DNA of 5,291 nucleotides from an uncultured Phascolarctobacterium sp. (GTDB lineage Bacteria > Bacillota > Negativicutes > Acidaminococcales > Acidaminococcaceae): contig CASEGD010000123.1 of NCBI GenBank assembly GCA_949287345.1, positions 1 to 5,291 on the forward strand, read 5' to 3'. A program made the position numbers and the translations under genes. The first letter of the stretch is position 1, and the number at the start of each line of letters is the position of its first letter. The notes under the pieces are model-generated. The model saw nothing but the letters and a program-made list of their open reading frames with translations, searched no databases and had not been told where the DNA came from. Positions 1 through 4,945 of this stretch are shown in pieces.

Positions 1-27
1 AAAATTGTACTGCGTAAAGACGACTGA
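1..27 (+). CDS. possible C-terminal end of an upstream gene (5' part outside window)
   Basis: Reading frame 1 is open from the window edge and gives KIVLRKDD followed by TGA at 25-27. A strong intrinsic terminator starts 7 bases later, which is where the terminator of a + strand gene ending here would lie. The eight residues are too few to identify a family. Frame 2 is also open, to a TAA at 53-55, but that stop falls inside the terminator stem, so frame 1 is preferred. This could be noncoding sequence, and the product is unknown. Confidence 0.35.
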   Translation, partial: KIVLRKDD

Positions 28-33
28 TAACCA

Positions 34-92
34 AAAAGTGCTGTTATTTGTGTAAACTGCTTTACATAAATAGCGGCACTTTTAATTTTTTT
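34..92 (+). terminator. Rho-independent terminator upstream of the trp operon
   Basis: Bases 34-56 pair with 61-83 in an uninterrupted 23-bp stem (three G-U pairs) around the 4-base loop CTGC. The stem is followed by AATTTTTTT at 84-92. It probably ends the transcript of the gene whose stop is at 25-27 and insulates the trp operon, whose own promoter starts about 20 bases further on. The A-run at the stem base gives a short U-run on the opposite strand, so weak bidirectional action is possible. Confidence 0.88.
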
Positions 93-112
93 GCGTTTTT
101 TATAAAATTTTG

Positions 113-141
113 TTGACTAAACGGCGCGCGCTGTTTAAACT
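113..141 (+). promoter_or_regulatory. predicted sigma-A type promoter of the trp operon
   Basis: TTGACT at 113-118 matches the -35 consensus at 5 of 6 positions. TAAACT at 136-141 matches the -10 consensus at 4 of 6, with an ideal 17-bp spacer. The upstream stretch 81-112 is very AT-rich and could act as an UP element. Transcription would start near 148-150, leaving about 330 nt of leader before trpD. A better -10 word, TATACA at 141-146, is 22 bp from the -35 box, which is too far. The placement fits the T-box leader that follows. Confidence 0.6.
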
Positions 142-250
142 ATACACAAGTTAATATTTACCACTAAACCGTTGAGACGGAGATCAAGTCAGAAAATGCG
201 CTCACAGAGAGTCCGGTTGCTGGGAACGGATAGAAATGCAGTCTGATAAA

Positions 251-253
251 TGG
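251..253 (+). promoter_or_regulatory. T-box specifier codon TGG (Trp)
   Basis: TGG sits in the context GATAAATGGACC, the usual 3' side of a T-box specifier loop. It is followed by ACC and then GTTGAG, which closes stem I. It would pair with the CCA anticodon of tRNA-Trp. The match between this codon and the trp genes downstream is the main support. Confidence 0.85.
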
Positions 254-369
254 ACCGTTGAGGGTGCAGCCAAAGCGGCTTTGCCGTTAGTATTCTGCAA
301 CGCAGCGCCTGCGTTAAGGGCGAGGGGTGTGTTGGCACCCTGCAAAAGTGCGCGCCCAGTCCGCGAATC

Positions 370-407
370 AAGGTGGTACCGCAGGTTTACATTTTACGCC
401 TGTCCTT
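370..407 (+). promoter_or_regulatory. T-box antiterminator with UGGU tRNA-acceptor bulge
   Basis: Helix A1 forms from AAGG (370-373) with CCTT (404-407), and helix A2 from GCAGG (381-385) with CCTGT (399-403, one G-U pair). Between them is the 7-base bulge TGGTACC (374-380). The TGGT at 374-377 is the element that pairs with the free NCCA end of uncharged tRNA. The 3' strand (399-407) is also the 5' arm of the terminator, so the two folds exclude each other. The fourth bulge base is U, which can pair with discriminator A or wobble with G. Confidence 0.85.
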
Positions 408-436
408 GTAATTTTACAGGGACGGGCTTTTTTATT
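398..436 (+). terminator. T-box regulated intrinsic terminator
   Basis: Bases 398-410 pair with 415-427 in a 13-bp stem (two G-U pairs) with loop ATTT, followed by TTTTTTATT at 428-436. It forms by default when tRNA-Trp is charged and stops transcription before trpD. Its 5' arm overlaps the antiterminator. Confidence 0.92.
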
Positions 437-468
437 AGCGGCAGCCATTTCCAACAAATGCAATATCG

Positions 469-473
469 GGAGG
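469..473 (+). promoter_or_regulatory. trpD ribosome binding site
   Basis: GGAGG at 469-473 lies 8 bases before the ATG at 482. It decides the trpD start. In-frame ATGs at 236 and 458 lie upstream of this site and have no comparable Shine-Dalgarno. The site is downstream of the terminator hairpin and is not sequestered by it. Confidence 0.88.
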
Positions 474-481
474 AAATAACA

Positions 482-1489
482 ATGATTAACACAGCAATTG
501 CCAAACTTGCGGCAGGGCAAAATTTACAGGCTGCCGAAACACGCGACGCCTTCGGGCAGATTATGAGCGGCGGTGCAACCAGCGCGCAGATAGCGGCTTT
601 TATCACCGCCATGCGGATGAAGGGAGAAACGATTGACGAGATTACCGCCTGCGCCGAGGTGCTGCGCGAAAAATGCACGCGCATCCACGCACAGGGCGAT
701 GTGCTTGATATCGTCGGTACGGGCGGCGACTGCGCCAACACCTTTAACATTTCAACCACCAGCGCGTTTGTCATCAGCGCGGCGGGGCAGCCCGTTGCCA
801 AGCACGGCAACCGCAGCGTCAGCAGCAAAAGCGGCGCGGCCGATGTTTTGGAGGCGCTGGGCGTAAAAATAGATTTGCCGGCGGCGAAAAACGAGGAGCT
901 GCTGCAAAAAATCAACCTGTGCTTTTTGTTTGCACAGTCCTGCCACGCTTCCATGCGCTATGCAGGGCCGGTGCGTAAGGAAATCGGCATCAGGACGGTG
1001 TTCAACATCATCGGCCCTTTGGCCAACCCGGCTTTTGCCAGCTTACAGCTTTTGGGCGTGTACCAGAAGGAACTGGTAATGCCGCTGGCGCGCGTGCTGG
1101 CTAACCTTGGCGTTAAGCGCGGCATTGTGGTGTACGGCGACGACGGGCTGGACGAAGTAACGGTTTCGTCAACCAACACGATTGCGGAAATTGACGGCGG
1201 CAGGGTTACGCAGTACAGCTTTGACCCCTGCGATTTGGGCTTTAAACGTTGCCAGAAGGCAGACCTTGTGGGCGGCGATGCTTACGAAAACGCACAGATT
1301 ACCATAGATATTTTAAGCGGCAGGGAGCGCGGGGCAAAACGCGATGCCGTTGTTTTAAACAGTGCGATGAGTTTGTACATCGGCGGCAAAGGCACGCTGC
1401 CGGAATGTGTGGAGCTTGCCAGGGCGACGATTGACAGTGGCAGGGCTTACCGAAAATTACAGCAGCTGATTGAATTAAGCAACGGGTGA
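482..1489 (+). CDS. trpD: anthranilate phosphoribosyltransferase (TrpD)
   Basis: TrpD transfers the phosphoribosyl group of PRPP to anthranilate, giving N-(5'-phosphoribosyl)anthranilate, the second step of the tryptophan branch; it is cytosolic. From the ATG at 482 the protein has 335 residues, the normal family length. The helical N-terminal domain (about 1-70) precedes the catalytic domain. Visible motifs are GTGGD (79-83, PRPP loop), FNIST (88-92), KHGNR (107-111), SSKSG (114-118), the anthranilate-site stretch RKEIGIRTVFN (165-175), GPLANP (178-183) and DGLDE (221-225), with the metal-binding Asp-Glu pair at 224-225. The frame stays open upstream to 236, through the T-box RNA, but GGAGG at 469-473 fixes the start. 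It is the first gene of the operon, with a 4-base gap to trpC. It appears intact; no TrpG fusion is present. Confidence 0.97.
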   Translation: MINTAIAKLAAGQNLQAAETRDAFGQIMSGGATSAQIAAFITAMRMKGETIDEITACAEVLREKCTRIHAQGDVLDIVGTGGDCANTFNISTTSAFVISAAGQPVAKHGNRSVSSKSGAADVLEALGVKIDLPAAKNEELLQKINLCFLFAQSCHASMRYAGPVRKEIGIRTVFNIIGPLANPAFASLQLLGVYQKELVMPLARVLANLGVKRGIVVYGDDGLDEVTVSSTNTIAEIDGGRVTQYSFDPCDLGFKRCQKADLVGGDAYENAQITIDILSGRERGAKRDAVVLNSAMSLYIGGKGTLPECVELARATIDSGRAYRKLQQLIELSNG

Positions 1490-1493
1490 GAGC

Positions 1494-2279
1494 ATGATTC
1501 TGGATACTTTGGCGGCAGCAAGTAAGGAGCGCGCCGCAGAACTGATAAATAAATACGGTTTAAGCGCGTTAAGGCGCGAGGCGGAAGCACTGCCGAAAGC
1601 AAACAGGGGCTTTGCCGGAGCGTTGCAGCAAAAGGGAATCTCCTTTATCTGCGAGGTAAAAAAAGCGTCGCCCTCCAAAGGGCTGATTGCCAAGGAGTTT
1701 GACCCCGTGCAGCAGGCAAAGGAGTACGAGGCGGCAGGCGCAGCGGCAATAAGCTGCCTGACAGAACCGGACTATTTTTTGGGCAGCAACGAATATTTAA
1801 CGCAGATTGCCAAAAACGTCGGCCTGCCGGTGCTGCGCAAGGATTTTACCGTCAGTCCGGCGCAGATTTACGAAGCAAAAATCATCGGCGCGGACGCCGT
1901 GCTTTTAATAACGGCGCTGCTGGACGCAGGCGAACTGAAAGAATACCTTGCCATAGCCAAAAGCCTGGGGCTGGATGCTTTAACCGAAGTACACGACGAG
2001 GCGGAGCTGGTAGCAGCGCTGAACGCCGGTGCGGAAATCATAGGTGTGAACAACCGCAACCTGCGCGATTTTACGGTGGATTTAACTACAAGCATACGGT
2101 TGAAAAAGCTGGTGCCGCCCGGCATAACCTTTGTGGCGGAAAGCGGCATTAAAACCCGCAGCGACGTGGCCGAGCTTGAAGCGGCAGGCGCGGACGCAGT
2201 ACTGGTTGGCGAAACCTTAATGCGCAGCGGCAATGTAAAGGCGACGCTGGCGCAGCTGGCAGGTGAGCGGCATGGTTAA
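1494..2279 (+). CDS. trpC: indole-3-glycerol phosphate synthase (TrpC)
   Basis: TrpC closes the ring of 1-(2-carboxyphenylamino)-1-deoxyribulose 5-phosphate, releasing CO2 and water to give indole-3-glycerol phosphate. It is 261 residues long, a typical monofunctional TIM-barrel enzyme not fused to TrpF. The catalytic set is visible: E54 and K56 in CEVKKASPS (53-61), K116 in PVLRKDF (112-118), E165 in LTEVHD (163-168), N186 in GVNNRNL (184-190), and E216-S217 in VAESGIK (214-220). The phosphate-binding end VLVGETLMRSG lies at 236-246. The start ATG lies 4 bases after the trpD stop. The Shine-Dalgarno-like GGTGA (1485-1489) overlaps that stop, suggesting translational coupling. The 3' end overlaps trpF by 8 bases. 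Confidence 0.97.
   Translation: MILDTLAAASKERAAELINKYGLSALRREAEALPKANRGFAGALQQKGISFICEVKKASPSKGLIAKEFDPVQQAKEYEAAGAAAISCLTEPDYFLGSNEYLTQIAKNVGLPVLRKDFTVSPAQIYEAKIIGADAVLLITALLDAGELKEYLAIAKSLGLDALTEVHDEAELVAALNAGAEIIGVNNRNLRDFTVDLTTSIRLKKLVPPGITFVAESGIKTRSDVAELEAAGADAVLVGETLMRSGNVKATLAQLAGERHG
2261..2267 (+). promoter_or_regulatory. trpF ribosome binding site, inside trpC
   Basis: AGGTGAG at 2261-2267 lies just upstream of the ATG at 2272 and within the last codons of trpC. It overlaps the possible GTG start at 2263, which therefore has no Shine-Dalgarno of its own. This favours initiation at ATG 2272. Confidence 0.75.
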
Positions 2280-2889
2280 GGTTAAAATTTGCGGCATTAA
2301 AAACTTGCAGGACGTGCAGGCGATAAACAGGCACAAGCCGGATTTTGCAGGCTTTGTGTTCTATCCGCTCAGCAAAAGGTACGTCAGCCTTATCGTAGCA
2401 CGGCGGCTTAAAGCGGCGCTGAACAGGCACATCAAAACCGTGGGCGTGTTCGTCAACGCGCCGGTGGAAGAAATTGCCGCCGCTGCGGAGCTGGGCATTA
2501 TAGATTTGGTGCAGCTGCACGGCGACGAGGGCAACGCCTATATCGCAGAGCTTAAAAAAATCTGCAAACTGCCCATCATCAAAGCTGTGCGCGTGCAGGA
2601 TGAAAGCGATATCAAACGCGCCGATTATTATGACTGCGATTACCTGCTGTTCGACACTTACAGCCAATTCGCCTACGGCGGCACGGGCAGGCAGTTTAAT
2701 ACGCAGCTGTTAAAGGGCGTTAAAATACATAAATCATACTTTATCGCCGGCGGGCTTAACGCAGAAAACGTACGCCATGCCATAAAAGGCTTAAAGCCGT
2801 TTGCGGCAGATGTAAGCGGCGGCGTGGAAACGGACGGCGGTAAGGATGCCGCGAAAATAAAAGCGTTTATAAAACAGGTGAAAGGATGA
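2272..2889 (+). CDS. trpF: phosphoribosylanthranilate isomerase (TrpF)
   Basis: TrpF performs the Amadori rearrangement of N-(5'-phosphoribosyl)anthranilate to CdRP, the substrate of TrpC. From ATG 2272 it has 205 residues, normal for a monofunctional enzyme. The catalytic base is Cys7 in VKICGIK (4-10) and the catalytic acid is Asp128 in LLFDTY (125-130). Other family marks are SKRYVS (34-39, Arg36 for phosphate/substrate), VGVFVN (57-62), QLHGDE (81-86), GGTGRQF (136-142), AGGLNAENV and a DVSGGVET phosphate-binding segment near the C-terminus. Many relatives have SSGVE where this reads SGGVE, and Pro after RYVS where this has Leu; I infer these are tolerated variants. A GTG start at 2263 would add three residues but is less likely given AGGTGAG at 2261-2267. 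It overlaps trpC by 8 bases and trpB by 4 (ATGA). Confidence 0.96.
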   Translation: MVKVKICGIKNLQDVQAINRHKPDFAGFVFYPLSKRYVSLIVARRLKAALNRHIKTVGVFVNAPVEEIAAAAELGIIDLVQLHGDEGNAYIAELKKICKLPIIKAVRVQDESDIKRADYYDCDYLLFDTYSQFAYGGTGRQFNTQLLKGVKIHKSYFIAGGLNAENVRHAIKGLKPFAADVSGGVETDGGKDAAKIKAFIKQVKG

Positions 2890-4079
2890 ACGATATGACT
2901 AAAGGAAGATACGGCGTGCACGGCGGGCAGTACATACCCGAAACTTTGATGAACGCAGTGCTGGAGCTGGAAGCGGCTTACGAATATTATAAAAACGACC
3001 CGCAGTTCAACAAAGAATTGCAGGCCTTGTACCACGATTACGCCAACCGCCCTTCGCTACTCTACTATGCGGAAAAAATGACGAAAGATCTGGGCGGCGC
3101 GAAGATTTATTTAAAACGCGAGGACTTGAACCACACCGGCTCGCACAAAATCAACAATGTGCTGGGGCAGGTGCTGCTGGCTAAAAAAATGGGCAAAAAG
3201 CGCGTACTGGCAGAAACCGGCGCAGGCCAGCACGGCGTGGCAACGGCTACGGCGGCCGCGCTGATGGACATGGAATGTACGGTTTACATGGGGCGCGAGG
3301 ACACCGAACGCCAGGCGCTGAACGTGTTCCGCATGCAGCTTCTGGGCGCAAAGGTTGTGGCGGTGGACAGCGGCACCAAAACCTTAAAGGACGCCGTTAA
3401 CGAAGCCATGCGGCAGTGGACGGCAAATGTCAACGACACTTATTACGTGCTGGGCAGCGTTATGGGCCCGCACCCGTACCCAGCTATGGTGCGCGATTTC
3501 CAGAGCGTTATCGGCAGGGAAGTAAAAGCGCAGATGCTGGAAAAAGAAGGTCGCCTGCCGGATGTCGTAATGGCGTGCGTCGGCGGCGGCAGCAACGCCA
3601 TGGGCCTGTTTTACGATTTTATCCCGGATAAGGAAGTGCAGCTCATCGGCGTGGAAGCTGCAGGGCGCGGCGTGAATACTGCGGAAACGGCGGCGACAAT
3701 CGCGCGCGGCAGCATCGGTATCTTCCACGGCATGAAATCATACTTTTTGCAGGACGAATACGGGCAGATTGCGCCGGTGTACAGCATATCCGCCGGGCTT
3801 GATTACCCGGGCATCGGGCCGGAACACGCCGAACTGTACGACACAGGGCGCGCGCAGTACGTATCGGCCACCGACGACGAAGCGGTAGCGGCGTTCAGCT
3901 ACCTTTCCCGTACGGAAGGCATTATTCCGGCAATCGAAAGTGCCCACGCCATTGCCTACGCGCAAAAGCTGGCGCCTACCCTGCCGAAGGATAAAATTAT
4001 CGTAGTAAATGTTTCCGGCCGCGGCGATAAAGACGTGGCGGCCATTGCCAGATACATGGGGGTGGATTTGCATGAGTAA
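2886..4079 (+). CDS. trpB: tryptophan synthase beta subunit (TrpB)
   Basis: TrpB condenses indole, channelled from TrpA, with L-serine to form tryptophan, using PLP. It is 397 residues long, the length of the classical TrpB1 type that forms alpha2-beta2 complexes. Visible marks are [16 protein letters not shown] (7-22), the PLP Schiff-base lysine K88 in HTGSHKINN (83-91), catalytic E110 in AETGAGQHG (109-117), the PLP-phosphate loop GGGSNAMG (233-240), GRGVNTAET (260-268), D306 in [14 protein letters not shown]351 in PAIESAHA (348-355), and S377 in NVSGRGDKD (375-383) facing the PLP ring nitrogen. The start overlaps the trpF stop as ATGA. A second ATG at 2895 (three codons later) is also well placed after AAAGGA, so the N-terminus is uncertain by three residues. 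The last codons fall in a 32-bp tandem repeat. Confidence 0.97.
   Translation: MNDMTKGRYGVHGGQYIPETLMNAVLELEAAYEYYKNDPQFNKELQALYHDYANRPSLLYYAEKMTKDLGGAKIYLKREDLNHTGSHKINNVLGQVLLAKKMGKKRVLAETGAGQHGVATATAAALMDMECTVYMGREDTERQALNVFRMQLLGAKVVAVDSGTKTLKDAVNEAMRQWTANVNDTYYVLGSVMGPHPYPAMVRDFQSVIGREVKAQMLEKEGRLPDVVMACVGGGSNAMGLFYDFIPDKEVQLIGVEAAGRGVNTAETAATIARGSIGIFHGMKSYFLQDEYGQIAPVYSISAGLDYPGIGPEHAELYDTGRAQYVSATDDEAVAAFSYLSRTEGIIPAIESAHAIAYAQKLAPTLPKDKIIVVNVSGRGDKDVAAIARYMGVDLHE
4058..4066 (+). promoter_or_regulatory. Shine-Dalgarno at end of trpB, now facing the mini-ORF
   Basis: GGGGGTGGA at 4058-4066 lies 5 bases before the ATG at 4072, the first repeat copy's start codon. In a single-copy arrangement it would serve trpA. 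Because of the 32-bp duplication it is now 37 bases from the actual trpA ATG (4104), and no purine-rich site is visible just before that ATG. Confidence 0.65.
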
Positions 4080-4132
4080 AATAGCGGCAACCTTTCAAAA
4101 TGCATGAGTAAAATAGCGGCAACCTTTCAAAA
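4069..4132 (+). repeat. exact 32-bp tandem duplication at the trpB-trpA junction
   Basis: Bases 4069-4100 are repeated without mismatch at 4101-4132. Each unit starts TGCATGAGTAAAATAGCGGC and ends AACCTTTCAAAA. The flanking bases differ (T at 4068 versus A at 4100; T at 4101 versus A at 4133), so the unit is exactly 32 bp with two copies. It contains the last two sense codons and the stop of trpB, plus the trpA start and its first codons. Since 32 is not a multiple of three, the copies are read in different frames relative to trpA. It looks like a recent slippage or unequal-crossover event, or an assembly error. Confidence 0.97.
4072..4107 (+). CDS. 11-codon mini-ORF, duplicated out-of-frame trpA start
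   Basis: The ATG at 4072 has a good Shine-Dalgarno (4058-4066) and overlaps the end of trpB by 8 bases. It reads MSKIAATFQ, identical to the TrpA N-terminus, then N-A and TGA at 4105-4107. That stop overlaps the trpA ATG (4104-4106) as ATGA, a classic termination-reinitiation arrangement. The peptide is probably not functional itself; I infer that its translation delivers ribosomes to trpA. It arises from the 32-bp duplication and may also be read as an abortive trpA start. Confidence 0.5.
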   Translation: MSKIAATFQNA

Positions 4133-4886
4133 ACAGCACAAATGCTTTATCCCGTTCATCACGGCGGGCGACCCTGACCTTGAAACAACGCGCCGGTTAA
4201 TCCTTGCCATGGCAAACGCCGGGGCGGATATTATCGAACTCGGCATACCGTTTTCCGACCCGGTGGCGGAGGGTGAAGTAATACAGGCGGCCAATATCCG
4301 CGCGCTGGCGGCGGGCACGACTACCGATAAAATTTTTGCCATGCTGGAAGAAGTACGCAAAGAAACAAACGTGCCGCTGGTGTTTTTAACTTATGTAAAC
4401 CCCATTTTTACCTACGGAACGGAAAAATTTATGGCGGCCTGCCAAAGCACCGGAGTGGACGGCATTATTGTGCCGGACGTGCCCTACGAAGAAAAGGCGG
4501 AGCTTGCAGGATTGTGCAGGCAGTATGGCGTGGATTTGATTCCGCTGGTAGCGCCGACCTCAGATGAGCGCATTAAAATGATTGCCAAAGAAGCACAGGG
4601 TTATGTGTATATCGTATCGTCGCTGGGTGTAACCGGCGTGCGGCAGGACATAACGACGGATATTGACGCCATTGTGCGCAAAATACGCGAAGTGACGGAC
4701 GTACCGGCAGCAGTAGGGTTTGGCATCGCCACGCCGCAGCAGGCACGCGAAATGGCAGCAATCAGCGACGGCGCAATCGTCGGCAGCGCTGTAGTGCAAA
4801 TAATAGGCGAACACGGCAAAAACTGCCTTGAACCGGTAACGGACTACGTAAAACAAATGGCAGCCGCCGTGCATGGGGTGGAGTAA
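4104..4886 (+). CDS. trpA: tryptophan synthase alpha subunit (TrpA)
   Basis: TrpA cleaves indole-3-glycerol phosphate to indole and glyceraldehyde 3-phosphate and passes indole through a tunnel to TrpB. It has 260 residues, a typical single TIM barrel. Visible marks are PFITAGDPD (17-25), catalytic Glu45 in IELGIPFSDP (44-53), FLTYVNPIFTYG (94-105), GIIVPDVPYEE (120-130), Tyr169 and SSLGVTGVR (172-180), and the phosphate-binding GFGI (205-208) and GSA (227-229). The second catalytic acid, Asp60 in the E. coli enzyme, is Glu56 here (VAEGEVIQ rather than LADGPxIQ). I recall an AEG version from other Firmicutes but cannot check it. The start ATG lies in the second copy of the 32-bp repeat, lacks its own Shine-Dalgarno, and overlaps the mini-ORF stop as ATGA. 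It is the last gene of the operon, followed 6 bases later by a terminator. Confidence 0.96.
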   Translation: MSKIAATFQKQHKCFIPFITAGDPDLETTRRLILAMANAGADIIELGIPFSDPVAEGEVIQAANIRALAAGTTTDKIFAMLEEVRKETNVPLVFLTYVNPIFTYGTEKFMAACQSTGVDGIIVPDVPYEEKAELAGLCRQYGVDLIPLVAPTSDERIKMIAKEAQGYVYIVSSLGVTGVRQDITTDIDAIVRKIREVTDVPAAVGFGIATPQQAREMAAISDGAIVGSAVVQIIGEHGKNCLEPVTDYVKQMAAAVHGVE

Positions 4887-4892
4887 AAAATA

Positions 4893-4926
4893 AAAAGCCT
4901 CCGTACAATTAAGTACGGGGGCTTTT
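4893..4926. terminator. bidirectional terminator between trpA and the sigma-factor gene
   Basis: Bases 4893-4906 pair with 4913-4926 (14 bp, one G-U) around the loop AATTAA. On the + strand the stem ends in TTTT and is followed by GTATATCTTTAT, a modest U-tract. On the - strand the stem is followed by TTTTTATTTTTT-type sequence (complement of 4885-4896), a stronger U-tract. It lies between two convergent genes, 6 bases after the trpA stop and 19 bases beyond the sigma-factor stop, so it probably serves both. Confidence 0.9.
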
Positions 4927-4945
4927 GTATATCTTTATAAGTGCG

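Larger units (their letters stand above)
190..436 (+). promoter_or_regulatory. T-box riboswitch leader, tryptophan-specific (tRNA-Trp)
   Basis: This leader RNA senses uncharged tRNA-Trp and controls transcription into trpD. Stem I shows AGAGAG at 206-211, a GGnTGnTGnGA element at 215-225, and specifier codon TGG at 251-253 within AAATGGACC. The base of stem I can form between 198-204 and 259-267. Two middle hairpins follow: ACGCA/TGCGT around 300-314, and a compound stem in which 318-322 pairs with 353-357 around an inner hairpin (325-330 with 335-340). The conserved T-box sequence AATCAAGGTGGTACCGCA lies at 366-383, followed by competing antiterminator and terminator folds. The 5' boundary is approximate. 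The identification as a T-box is firm, and Trp specificity agrees with the downstream genes. Confidence 0.95.

Noticed and set aside
141..146. TATACA as the -10 box of the trp promoter
   Set aside because: The word is good, but it is 22 bp from TTGACT and there is no -35 element at a proper distance; TAAACT at 136-141 has the ideal 17-bp spacer.
195..245. Leader peptide for classical trp attenuation (ATG 195, 16 codons)
   Set aside because: The frame contains no Trp codons, has no Shine-Dalgarno and lies within T-box stem I; tRNA sensing by the T-box explains the control.
236..481. An 82-residue N-terminal extension of TrpD starting at ATG 236
   Set aside because: The stretch is T-box RNA, its translation does not resemble TrpD, and GGAGG at 469-473 places the start at 482, giving the normal family length.
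458..481. Alternative trpD start at ATG 458
   Set aside because: It adds eight residues that encode the Shine-Dalgarno region itself, and it has no ribosome binding site upstream.
394..954. Long minus-strand open frame opposite the leader and trpD
   Set aside because: It is antisense to an unmistakable trpD, is of low complexity (Ser/Ala-rich) with no recognisable domain, and crosses the T-box. It is a composition shadow, as are the other antisense frames inside the trp genes.
2263..2271. GTG start for trpF three codons upstream of ATG 2272
   Set aside because: The GTG lies inside the AGGTGAG Shine-Dalgarno; the ATG at 2272 has proper spacing and puts the catalytic Cys at position 7 as in known TrpF.
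4069..4132. CRISPR array or mobile-element target-site duplication
   Set aside because: There are only two directly abutting copies, with no spacer and no inserted element between them; it is a simple tandem duplication of coding sequence.
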